Source: Anadara kagoshimensis (taxonomy: Eukaryota > Mollusca > Bivalvia > Arcoida > Arcidae). From it: a DNA stretch of 64,000 bases. A program made the position numbers and the translations under genes. Within the stretch, counting starts at the first letter, position 1; each line of letters opens with the position of its first letter. The notes below the pieces were generated by a model. It was not told where the DNA came from, did no database searches, and saw nothing but the letters and a program-made list of their open reading frames with translations. Where the stretch lies: NCBI GenBank assembly GCA_021292105.1, contig CM037865.1, forward strand, positions 67,018,630 through 67,082,629, written 5' to 3'. Positions 48,301 to 59,540 of this stretch are shown here, piece after piece.

Positions 48301-50335
48301 GTGCGTCATGTCATAAACTACAGCAACACGAAAAACACCAATGTACGTCATGTCATTGACCAAGGCAACCAATTAAACACCAATGTACGTCATGTCATTG
48401 ACCAAGCAACCAATTAAACACCAATGTACGTCATGTCATTAACCGTACAAAACGGAGAACTCCAATGTACGTCATGTCATTGACCAAGGCAACCGATAGA
48501 ACACAAATGTACGTCATGTCATTGACAAAGGCAACCAATAGAACACCAAAGTACGCCATGTCATTGACAAAGACAACACGGAAACATCAATGTACGTCAT
48601 GCCATTGATCAAGGCAAGCAATAGAACACTAATGTAAGCATGTCATTGACATAGGCAACAAATGGAACACCAAAGTACGTCATTATATTGACCAAGGCAA
48701 CCAAGAGAAACACCAATGTACGTAATGTCATTGACCAGGACAACCAATAGAAAATTAACGAACGTCGTGTCATTGACCAAATCAACACGGGCAACACCAA
48801 TGTACGTCTTGTAATTGACCAAGGCAACCGATAGAACACCAATGTAAATCATGTCACTGACAAAGGTAACCAATAGAACACCAATGAACGTCGTGTCATT
48901 GAACTAGGCAACCAATATAACAACAATGTGCGTCATGTCATAAACTACAGCAACACGAAAAACACCAATGTACGTCATATCATTGACCAAGGCAACCAAT
49001 TAAACACCAATGTACGTCATGTCATTGACAAAGGCATCCAATAGAACACCAATGTACGCCATGTCATTGACAAAGACAACACAGAGAACATCAATGTACG
49101 TCATGCCATTGATCAAGGCAACCAAAAGAACTCTAATGTACGTCATGTCATTGACAAAGGAAACAAATAGAAGACCAAAGTACGTCATGCCATTAACCAA
49201 AGCAACAAGAAAAACACCATTGTACGTCATGTCATTGACCAAGGCAAGCAATAGAACACCAATGTACGTCATGTCATTGACCAAGATAACCAATAGAACA
49301 CCAATGTACGTCATGTTATTGATCAAGGTAACCAATAGAACAACAATATACGTCATGTCATTGACCAAATCAACACGGACAACACCAATGTACGTCATGT
49401 CATTGACCAAGACAACCGATAGAACACAAATGTACGTCATATCATTGACCAAGGCAACCCACAGAACACCAATGTACATGATGTACGTCATGTCATTGAC
49501 AAAGGCAAAAATAGAACTTCAATATACGTCATGTTATTGACCAAAATAACACGGAGAACACCAAAGTACGTCACGTCATTGACCAAGGCAACCAACAGAA
49601 CATCAATGAACGTCGTGTCATTGACCTAGGCAACCAATATAACAACAATGTGCGTCATGTTATTAACTACAGCAACAAGAAAAACACCAATGTATGTCGT
49701 GTCATTCACCAAGGCAACAAATTAAACACCAATGTACGTCATGTCATTGACCAAGCAACCAATTAAACACCAATGTACGTCATGTCATTAACCGTACAAA
49801 ACGGAGAACTCCAATGTACGTCATGTCATTGACCAAGGCAACCGATAGAACACAAATGTACGTCATGTCATTGACAAAGGCAACCAATAGAACACCAAAG
49901 TACGCCATGTCATTGACAAAGACAACACGGAGAACATCAATATACGTCATGCCATTGATCAAGGCAAGCAATAGAACACTAATGTACATCATGTCATTTA
50001 CAAAGGCAACAAATAGAACACCAATGTATGTCATGTTATTGACCAAGGCAACCAACAGAACACTAATTTACGTCATGTCATTGCCAAATGCAACACGGAC
50101 AAGACCAATGCTCGTCATGTCATTGACCAGGGCAACCAATAGAACACCAATGTACATGTACGTCATGTCATTGACCAAAGCAAACTATAAAACACCAATG
50201 AACGTCATGTCATTGATTGACCAAGGCAACCAATAAAACACCAAATGCACGTCATGTCATTGACCAAGGTGACCAATACAACACTAATGTACGTCATGTG
50301 AATGACCAAAGCAACAAGTACAACATTACATCGCA
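45330..50335 (+). repeat. 42-bp minisatellite array 2 (about 119 units) with higher-order repeats
   Basis: Same unit as array 1. Blocks of many units are themselves duplicated: 45908-46704 repeats almost exactly as 46705-47501 (797-bp period, about 19 units), and 47690-48320 repeats as 48320-48950 (627-bp period, about 15 units). ORFs of up to 266 codons on the plus strand and 226 on the minus strand are by-products of the stop-free 14-codon unit. Confidence 0.95.
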
Positions 50336-50679
50336 GCAATTACACAAAAAAATATAGAAAACAATTCAATTCAATATTTTATTTACGTCTAACCTTTTAA
50401 AACCAAAGGGGCCAGTTTCATAATAAAATTTAAAAAATACCCATAAGTATATAGAAAAGAGTAAAGGAGAACAACGAATCAGATCTTTGACTTGTAGGTG
50501 CTCCGACAAAATTCTACATTACTTTTTTAATTTGTGTCCGATCATTGTGGTCTTGGTGTCATTTTGTTCACAGATATATATTCTTTAAATTGACATTGAA
50601 TTTTTGGACATACCTTAAAATTTTAATAAAATGTTCACACGGAAAACACAGAAAAATGTTGTAATTTTGCCCGATGTAG

Positions 50680-52918
50680 CTAAGCCCGTCCATGTAAAAG
50701 TACCTTAAAATTCGCATTACGATCATGTTTTTCACTACCAGCGTCCGTGTCAACTACAAATGCTGATGTGGATCGAAGAACTAAAAAAAAGCAATAAATT
50801 TCTAGATCAGAGAATAAAACTTTCATTTTTTCTTCATTAGATAAAATCATAAAACCATTATAACATTCTGATGCTTTTAAAAATAAAATTTTTCTAAAAT
50901 CTTCATACAATGGACATGACAAAATAGTCAATAAATGCACAAAACGTAGATTTTTGACATTTTTTACGAACATCAATCAAGTTTGTCAAAGACGATATTT
51001 GGTCCACCGTGTTCCTGGCCTTTCGGAATCCATTTTTTTCGTCAGCGAGGACGCCATATTTGTCCGCCCACTTTGTCAACCTCTCATTAAGTATAAAACT
51101 GTAGAGTTTATAGCATGACGATGCTAGCGTAATTCCTCTAAAGGAAAGGGGGTCTCTCGCATCTAAGTTTCCGGACTTTGGGATGGGGTTGATAATACCT
51201 TGGCCCCAAATACTCGGAATTGTACCCGTCTCAAAGGATTTGGAAAATAAGACACATAAAAACTGTAAGACAATTTGATTACATAGTACATCAGCTGGTA
51301 TCTCATCAGCACCACATGCTTTAACCTTTTATGTTTATGAGAGCATAAACGACTTCTGAATACGATATGGCACTATATAAGATATTATCGTCATCTGGGT
51401 GAGAGTCAATATTCAAAACATCTTGACATGCATTATCTTCTGGACGTTGTGTGTTTAACAGGTTACTGTATTCATTCTCCCATTTGCAGAGAACATCGTT
51501 CAGATCATTACTTATATCACCTTTATCTGTAATTACTTCCATTGGTATTTTTTCTCTGCGATTTTCGTTAATTCCAATTTTACCTATCTTTTTCCAAAAT
51601 GTGCCACTGTCCGTCTTCATTAACTATATCGGTCTGCATTTTGTACCAGTCTTTTCGCTTAGTGCGCTGTACCGCTTTATCAAATATTTTCCGTCTTGAA
51701 ATAAAAAAAAGACTTCAGTTCTTTTATATTCGATGACACAGAATTTAACCATTGTTTTTCTGCTTTGCACATATCATTCCATAGACCTGTTAACTCTTCC
51801 GTCCACAATGGCTTTTTTAAACGTTTCTTTTTATTATTTACACTGTCCGACGCTTTTATTGTTTTAAATGGAAGTTTGTCTTTCATTTCATTTTTCACCA
51901 AGTCACAGAATGTTTTATATGCATTATTTATATTGGTGTCTAAATTAACTTCATTTTCTAACTTAGACATCACTTTCTGGAGTTGTTCTCTCACGCTATC
52001 AGAACACATAAAATTGTCCGGTATAACACTGACGTCATATTTAAGAAATTCCGCACCCGATCGACTTCTATCACTTGCTACTGATGGCAAAATGTGTCCT
52101 ACATTAAAAGACCATTTTAAAAATGAGTGATCTGGGATAAGTGAGGACTCTATACCTTTATTATACCCGGATTTACATACCAGGTCAGTAGCTCTGACTA
52201 CCTCAAAATTACTAAACAAGTTTAAAGCTTCGTGACTAACTATACAATAGTCTACCACGGAACAACCGTTTTGTGATACAAAAGTAAAATCATTATGTAA
52301 AGTATTTCTACCATTTAAAATACAACAATTACTAGAGATTAAAAAATCAATAAAGGGGCGACAATAACCATTTGTTTTAAAATCTATAACCTGTCGTGCT
52401 GGTACCTCATCAATACCCGCTATAAAGTCGTATTCTTCTCCTATCCTGCGATTAAAATCACCACATATATAAAATAGACCTTTACTTTGATATTCATGTA
52501 TCTGGGTTAATAAAGTGTCAAAAAATACGTGTTCATCAACATACCTGGTAGAATTAGAGGGGGTAAATAACATACACATACATTAAACTGCAACCTTGTA
52601 TTTGTATGAAGAAAACTTATCCATAAAAAACCTTCATTTGAGTTATCAAGTATTTCTATATTTAATGTATCATATAAATGAGTCTTCATAAAAACTCCAA
52701 TACCACCAGAACCTTTTTTGGCTCTGGCGTGTATACCCTGTCTATTATGACCTACCCATGTATAACCATTTAGTAAGATAATATCATTACCAAGTAAATG
52801 TGTCTCTGCTAAAGCAACCAAATCTAAATTAAGATTAAAAATACATGCTGTTCTAAGAACTACATTGTCACTTTTAATGTCACTGTTCCAACCCCTGACA
52901 TTCCAAAACCCGGCTGTA
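50680..52918 (-). pseudogene. LINE ORF2 (APE endonuclease and partial reverse transcriptase), frameshifted and deleted
   Basis: It begins AGFWNVRGWNSDI near 52914, the usual endonuclease opening. LVALAETHLLGND, YICGDFNRR, VVDYCIVS and SLIPDHSFLKW carry the E, D-x-N and DH residues expected of APE-type LINE endonucleases. Reverse-transcriptase text follows in broken frames (ADEIPADVLCN, TIPSIWGQGIINPIPKS, then RGITLASS). Sequence then jumps, near 50975, to the C-terminal FVHLLTILSCPLYEDFRKIL, so the palm motifs including YxDD are missing. Frameshifts near 52565, 51690 and 51320 add to the damage. Confidence 0.82.
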
Positions 52919-52920
52919 AT

Positions 52921-54152
52921 CTAATGTTTATTGTCTCTGTTATATGTATGTCGCAGTCCTCTTGCAGATTCCCATGATGAGCGATTACGTTTATAACTAC
53001 GGTTATGTGTTTCACCTCTACGGTCACTTGAGCGGTTATGTTCATTACTTCGGTAATGTGTTTCACTTCTACAATCACTTCTATCATTATAATTGGTATT
53101 TCTATCCTCATCGTGTTGTCCTATATTTTCTCTCTTGGCTTCTGTCATTTTCGATCCTATAATATGAATGTCATTCGTATGACTGTACGTATCGCGTTTA
53201 CCAATACCCGCATATTAGAATCATAGATACGCTGTTCGACACTTTGATCACTATGTATGAATACCTTCGGATACCGCCTATTCCTCTGTAGATCTTTTTT
53301 ACGCGCCAAAACTGATTTCTTGTCCTCTAGGGATTCGAGTTTCGCGATTATAACACCACTTTTATTTTCATTTTTGTGCTTTTTCCTGGTTACGCTTTCT
53401 ACTCTCACGTTTCTGAGGTTTAACCCGTCTTTAAATAGAGTGTTAACCTTCTCAGACAAATTTCTTTGTCTGTTTCGGCAAGGTTTCTTATCCCTTTATT
53501 CAAACGCCTATCATCAACAGTTCTATCTTTGTTAATTTTTTTCATTTAACGAAGAAATGTGACGACTGACATGTATGAAATTATCGTCTACGTCTTAAAG
53601 TTTTTCGTCGATCTCTTTAACTTCGGCTTCAATTTCGCATCGTATCGAATGAATGCGCGTATCTACTTCTTTCTTTATTTTACTAACCTCTTTGTTAAAT
53701 CGTTTGTCTATTACTTCGTTCAATTTTTTGGTAAGCTTTTCTTCAATATTTGTTTCGAGCTTATTAATTCTGTCATTTACCTGCCCAAACAATTGTCGCA
53801 TATCATCGGACAATTGTCCGATTAAGTTACGAAGCACTAAACTATCGTTTGAAAGTTCGGATTCGGCGTGTACATCTACGTGGACCGTCCGTTTATCATC
53901 TCGGCTCAGGTCGGTAGGTCGGTTCTCGTTGCACTTTTTTGTTTCTTTTTTCTGGGTTTTGTCGCGTTTTGTCTCAGCAGTGTCATTTTCACTTATTTGT
54001 TCAATGATTTCGTGATCGTTATCTTTAATGTCTTCAAACTCGCGCTTTGATGACATTTCATTTGTCTCTACATTGTGAATTTCATCGTCAAATATCACAT
54101 TATTTGCGAGCGAGATAACATCTGATATATCAGTACTCATGACTTTATTCAC
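52921..54152 (-). pseudogene. LINE ORF1 (coiled coil plus RRM-like region), frameshifted
   Basis: From the ATG near 54140 the first frame (to 53595) gives an acidic N-terminus and a heptad-rich coiled coil (about residues 110-180, for example NDRINKLETNIEEKLTKKLN). After stops, a second frame (53459-53160) carries KSGVIIAKLESLEDKKSVLA and RRYPKVFIHSDQSVEQRIYD, typical of the RNA-binding domain of LINE ORF1 proteins. A third frame ends in an Arg/Ser/Asn/His-rich tail (53148-52921). ORF1 proteins coat LINE RNA. At least two frameshifts disable it. Confidence 0.8.
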
Positions 54153-55052
54153 AGGTATACTTAGTAAATAAAAGCCACGCGTGGCTAACCACAGGACAGT
54201 TCAATGGCCGTGTATATACGTATATGTTGAGTGAGTGTCGTGTAAAATGTCTACTATGTTGTGCCCAATTTATCACTAAACTAATTTTTCAGCTTCTATA
54301 AATGTTCTCTGAACAGTTTAAAAACTCACTGTTTATGTTTTAAGTCTTCCTAAAGCTCCTACAGCTCCAACGTAGCAAATATAGCACATACAGATGCAGA
54401 TCTCCGAGACACGTCCGTACACCTTGATGACCACTCACGACTCTCCAGAAAACAGAACACTTGTGTATTGAGATAATTGACCATGACACCAAAGATGCTT
54501 TATATACAAGTGTCCTGTATATGGTCAAAAGAATAGACTAGTAAATTGAGTAATCTTATAGGGGATAGTAAATGTACCAGTAGAATACACAACCTCATAG
54601 ACCTTGATTTGATATGATTTGATTTTCGCCACTTTTTGAGCACGGTCATTGATAAGACAAGATTCTTTTCACATGTAGCAGAAATATTTGAAATAGCATT
54701 ATTCTATAATTTTTTTGTCAGAAAATTGAATATTATTTATAATTAAGAACATCTAAACGCAAACTCACCTGTTCTTCATGTTAATATCGTTATGTCCACA
54801 GGAAAACTATTTGAGATAAAAAGCGGATAGACACAACAAGAGTTTAAGATAAAATAGGAGGAAAATCAATGTGTTTGCTAAAGGATATACATTTTACATT
54901 TATCTTAAACATCTGACTGGCTGACTGGTTTCAATTTAAATATGGGTTAATTCAAATATGGGTTAATATATATATATATATATATGGAAATTTAACCTTA
55001 CGTCATGCATATTTAATAAGAAGTGCCACATTTTTAGTTCCCAAATAAGGAA

Positions 55053-55114
55053 TTGACCTCTGACGTCAAAGGTCAACTTCCTTATACGGATTGACCTCTG
55101 ACGTCAGAGGTTAA
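55053..55114. promoter_or_regulatory. Two consecutive 24-bp palindromes centred on TGACGTCA
   Basis: TTGACCTCTGACGTCAAAGG (55053) and TTGACCTCTGACGTCAGAGG (55091) each continue into an inverted TCAA or TTAA. Each is a near-perfect palindrome with the full CRE consensus TGACGTCA at its centre and TGACCT half-sites outside. They could be CREB/ATF-type sites or remnants of transposon ends. Function is not shown. Confidence 0.6.
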
Positions 55115-55771
55115 ATTTGCTAGTGCCACAAGGTGCCACACATCCAAAAGTTTTTTACTCACTACTATGTTACTTGGGTTGACAAGTTTTGGTAAAAATT
55201 GGTAACATGACTTATTTCACATAATTCGAGGATACTGAATTTAAAACTGGTGGATACCAAGTTTAATTGTGAGTTTTTGAACCCATAATTCCAAAAAACA
55301 AAATGGCGACTTAAACTTATGGTGTACCAATGCAAAAATTTTACTTGGGTTGACAAGTTTTGGTAAAAGTTGATAACATGACTTATTTTACATAATTTGA
55401 GGATGCTGAATTTAAAACTGGCGGTTACCAAGCTCAATTGTTAAGTTTTTGTACCCATAATTCCAAAAACAAAATGGCGACTGTTTCAATTTATTGGCAT
55501 ATAATTTCCTAGTGTTATTGAAGTTGCATGTTTTAGCAAATAATGGTACTGTGTTTTTTAACACTTCAGCATAACTTGAGGTTGCTAAATTAAAATGGAA
55601 GCGACTAAACTGAAGTTTAAATGTTTAAACCCAATTTAAAACAATTTATATCAATAAAGTTTTGGCTGTTCATTATATTTGCATTTTGCATCGACACCGA
55701 TGAAATCTACATGATTAAACTATGTTCATAGCCAAAACCATGCTGAAATACTGCTCTATTCAGATCATGGT

Positions 55772-55963
55772 GTGGAATTAACGGTCAAAATCGAAACTTG
55801 TGTTTGCAATGGAAAAGAACCTATTTCAGAACAGTCTGTTATAGAGTTTGCCACATGTTCTTGCAAAATAGTATGTAGAACCCGTCGTTGTAAATGTAAT
55901 AATACAAAATTACTTTGCATGTCATCATGCGTCAAACGTTTAAGAAGAATATTGCTTGAATAG
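55772..55963 (+). pseudogene. Short Cys-rich fragment related to the Academ-like protein C-terminus
   Basis: The 63-codon frame contains CSCKIVCRTRRCKC then KLLCMSSC, the C-x-C-x3-C-x4-C-x-C-x6-C pattern seen at the end of the decayed protein at 26180-28262. A frameshifted relative is at 58690-58850. No upstream domain is present, so this is probably a captured or leftover terminus, not a gene. Confidence 0.5.
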
Positions 55964-56645
55964 GTAGAATCACAATCATTACTTAAAAATATAAAGTGAT
56001 TAATACGTTGTGAATCTCATGTGTAATGGTTTAAATTTTGGCGGTAATATTGCATTATTTTTCAACTATATCGGTCTCTACAGTTTTGCCAGCAATATTT
56101 AAGGAACTCGATGCAACTTTTACAACTGGGTAATGTAAATTGCCGTTTTCAAGGTCGAAAATAGACTGATGTGGAAGCTTAAGCAATAAGTTGGCCACTC
56201 AATTTAAAATTTAAAGCCACAATCGTTAATTGCAGTCAAGGCAATGGTAAGATTGTGCTAGTGGACCAAGACAGCTTTACTGAGTTTTCCACAGTTGAAT
56301 ATGTTTCCGTAACAGCATCACAAGTAATATAAATTATGTGCCATTTATTTTTTCCCTTTCAAAAATAATCTACATGTACTATCATAATACCATCAGTATC
56401 TAAGTTAAACATGGTCATAACATTTCCAGATGATGGAAGAGTCTTTCTCTACCTTATTTGATGGAGGTTAACCAGAGTGGTTCCATTGTTTAGACTGTTG
56501 TTTGGGGTTTGGGATGAAAAAATGGACCCATCTAGTAACAAAGTTTTTAAGGGAGCTAGCAGGATTTACCACTAAAAGGTTTAGATTATCACGTGACAAA
56601 GTGCATCTTGTGTACGTCTGTTTCATTGTCCAACAATATAATTAC

Positions 56646-57637
56646 TCAAAAAGTCCATAACGGTTGACTAAAATTTTTGAAAGATGTGCCGGATTGATAA
56701 TTAATCTATGACGTCAAAAATTTCCTTATCTAACTTATGATGAGAAAAATATTTCCCATAATCTTTTTAGAATTTTATACACAAAGGCAACATGAAAAAA
56801 TTATCTTGCGGCTCACGCAAAAATTATCAAGTGCCCACACAAGATCCAAAGTATATAGTGCGCACGCGAAACCTACCATGTTTTCACGTAAACGTTATTG
56901 ACAGATATATTGCATTCATGTTCGAAAGTTTTGTGTGCTTACACAAAAGATATTGTGTGAGCACGTTGTAGGGTTTTGTGTGCTCACATAAAAGATATTG
57001 TGTGAGCACGTTGTAGGGTTTTGTGTGCTCACATAAAAGATATTGTGTAAGCACGTAATTGGGTTTTGTGTGCTCACATAAAAATATTGTGTGAGCACGT
57101 AGTGGGGTTTTGTGTGCTCACATTAAAGATATTGTGTGAGCACGTAATGGGGTTTTGTGTGCTCACATAAAGATATTGTGTGAGAACGTAGTGGGGTTTT
57201 GTGTGCTCACATGAAAGATATTGTGTGAGCACGAATTGGGGTTTTGTGTGCTCACATAAAAGATATTGTGTGAGCACGTAATGGGGTTTTGTGTGTTCAC
57301 ATAAAAATATTGTGTGAGCACGTAGTGGGGTTTTGTGTGCTCACATAAAAGATATTGTGTGGGACGTAATGGGTTTGTGTGCTTACATGAAAGATATTGT
57401 GTGGGCACGTAGTGGGGTTTTATGTAATCACATAAAAGCTTTTAAGTGTTCACACGAATGGTATCTGTCTTTCGTGAGCACGCAATAGTTATTGCGTGGG
57501 CACCAATAGCTAAACCGTAAACATGCAATAGATTTTGTGTGACGACACAATAACATTTACATGAGCAAGCAATGGGACAAATGCCATTTTTGTGTCCCGT
57601 AGTTTTACGTAAAGTGTTGAATGTTTATTTTATTAGA
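56646..57637 (+). repeat. Hairpin-minisatellite element, copy B (about 11 units)
   Basis: The left flank CAAAAAGTCCATAACGGTTG and right flank TTTTACGTAAAGTGTTGAAT match copy A. The array (about 56930-57440) consists of about 11 units of 45 bp: TTTTGTGTGCTCACAT, an AAAGATAT spacer, TGTGTGAGCACG, and TAATGGGG or a variant. GTGCTCACA and TGTGAGCAC in each unit pair as a hairpin. The unit is 15 codons, which produces stop-free repeated peptides on the minus strand. Confidence 0.9.
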
Positions 57638-57639
57638 CT

Positions 57640-59540
57640 AGAAAGAAATTAGAAAATGTGACTTGAAGCGGCATTTTTTAGTAAAAGTTGGTAACATGCT
57701 TTTGTAACATAATTCGAGGGCGCTGAATTCAAAAATGCGGATACCAAGCTTAAATATGAGTTTTTCAACCCATAATTTAAAAACAATATGGCGGCTAAAA
57801 TAAATGGTGTACCATTGGTTAACAAATTTTGGTTAAAGTTGATAACATGATTTATTTAACATAATAGGAGAATGTCGAATTAATAAATGACGGATACCAA
57901 GCTCAATTTTCAGTTTTTGAACCCATAATTCCAAAATCAAAATGGCCACTAATTAATAATGTACCAATGCAAAAATGTTAATTTGGGTGTCAAATTTTAG
58001 TTAAAGTTGGTAACATGCTTACATTAACAAAATTCGAGTTTGCTGAATTTCAAAAATGATTGATACCAGGCGACTAAAATTGATTGTGTACTAACGCAAA
58101 AAATGTTACTTGGGTTGACAAATTTTAGTAAAAGTTAGTAGCATGCTTTATTCAACATAATTCGAGCGTGATACCAAGCTAAGTTTTAAGTTTTTGAAGC
58201 CATAATTCCAAAAAAAAAAAAAAATGGCGAATAAAATCTATAGTGTACCAAAAAACTGTTACTTGGGGTGGTAAATTTTAGCAAAAGTTGATAACATGTT
58301 TTTAAAAATAGTTTAAACGTGCTAAATTCAAAACTTGCAAAGGTAATTCAGAAGGTAATGTTTTACTCATTATTTCAAAAACCAAAATGGCGAAAGTTTC
58401 AAATAATGAATATAATTTATCAGTGTTACTGAATTTGTACGTTTAGCAAAAGATGGTACTTTGTTCTTTTTAACATTTCAGCATAACTTTGCTTAATTAA
58501 AAGAGCCTAAACTGGAGTTTAAATGTTTAAACCAAATTTAAAACAGTTTGTAAAAATAAAGTGGTGGCTATAATTAAGTGTTTGTTAATTGTGTGTGCCT
58601 TTTGCATAGTACACTGATGAAATATACATGATTAAATTAAGTTTATAACCAAAACCATACTGAAATACTGCATAATTTAGAGCATGGCGTGGAATTAATA
58701 GTCAAAATCGAAATTTGTGATGGGATGCAAAAAGAGCCTATTCCAGAACAGTCTTTTATAAAGAGTTTGCCACATGTTCTTGCAAAATAGTGTGTAGAAC
58801 CCGTGGTTGTAAATGTCAAAATACCAAATTGCAATGGTTTAAACTTTGCCGGTAACATTGCATTAATTTTAAACATTGTAACGGTTTATACAGTTTTGCC
58901 AGCGATGTTTAAGGAACTCAATGCAACATTTCATTTCTTGAAAGTCGGAAAGTTCTCCAATGAATATATGAAACTGGGTAAAGTAGATGGTCGTTTTCAG
59001 TGTTGGAAATAGACGAAAGACTAATGTGCAAGCTTAAGCAATAAGTTGCCAACTCAATCAATTTAAAATCTAAAGCCACAATCGTTAATTGCGGTCAAGG
59101 CAGTAGTAGAACTGTGTTAGTGGACCATGACATCTTACTGAGTTTTTTCACAGCACTTGAGTTGCATATTTTCCGTAGCAGCCTCACAAGTAATTTAAAT
59201 TATGTGACACTTATTTTGTCCTTTTTGGAAATAATCTACCATCAAAATACCATCAGTATCTAAGTTAACTGTGGTCATAACTTTTCCAGATAATGGAAGT
59301 GTCTTTCTCTGTTTCTTTGGTGGAGGTGAACCAGTGTGGTTCAATTGTTTAGACTAATGTTTTGGCTTTGGGATGAAATAATGGACCCACTTTCCCTCCA
59401 TACTAACAAAGCTCTTATGTGAGCTAGCAGGATCTACCAGGATCTACCACTAAAAGTTTTAGATTAACACGCGACAAAGTGCATCATGTATGCTTCTGAT
59501 TAATTGCCAGAAGCCCAACGGGCTAAAAGCATTCTCATTG
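57640..59540 (+). mobile_element. Element X2, relative of X1
   Basis: It carries four or more diverged ~165-bp units with AAAATGGCG-like ends (57788, 57941, 58220, 58387), then a Cys-cluster relic (58690-58850), then blocks parallel to X1 (for example AGGAACTCAATGCAAC, near 58913, and TCTAAGTTAACTGTGGTCAT, near 59260). The order is the same as in X1, so X1 and X2 are direct copies on either side of the hairpin minisatellite. Confidence 0.65.

Larger units (their letters stand above)
50364..54446 (-). mobile_element. Non-LTR retrotransposon with ORF1 and ORF2 remains, internally deleted
   Basis: The 5' end is at 54446 and the 3' end at 50364, with a GAATTGAATTG tail next to AATAAAATATT. The flanking direct repeat AGAAAACA occurs at 50356-50363 and 54447-54454. 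The same site without the insertion is at 38293-38300 in copy A. Contents in order: a 5' UTR of about 300 bp, ORF1, ORF2 endonuclease, part of reverse transcriptase, then a jump to the C-terminal region near 50975. An intact element of this kind would be expected to be 1-2 kb longer. The tail and APE-type endonuclease suggest a CR1/Jockey-group LINE. Confidence 0.9.
54989..56640 (+). mobile_element. Element X1 with ~168-bp tandem units and a cysteine-cluster relic
   Basis: ACTTGGGTTGACAAGTTTTG occurs at 55173 and 55341, marking roughly 168-bp units that each end near AAAACAAAATGGCGACT. Further along, the plus-strand ORF at 55772-55963 encodes a Cys-rich peptide. The same arrangement is repeated in X2 (57640-59540). 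It is absent from copy A. Confidence 0.65.

Noticed and set aside
36811-50236. Dozens of long repetitive ORFs on both strands
   Set aside because: They coincide exactly with the 42-bp minisatellite, occur simultaneously on both strands, and lack any non-repetitive domain, start context or splice structure.
45330-50335. CRISPR-like regular spacing
   Set aside because: There are no unique spacers. The whole 42-bp unit repeats with scattered substitutions, and the genome is clearly eukaryotic with introns.
53257-54050. Plus-strand ORFs across the LINE ORF1 region
   Set aside because: They are antisense shadows of the LINE ORF1, which is recognised on the minus strand by its coiled coil and RNA-binding domain text.
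56916-57408. Minus-strand ORFs with TQYLLCEHTKPHYVL-type repeats
   Set aside because: They are a by-product of the 45-bp hairpin unit being 15 codons long.
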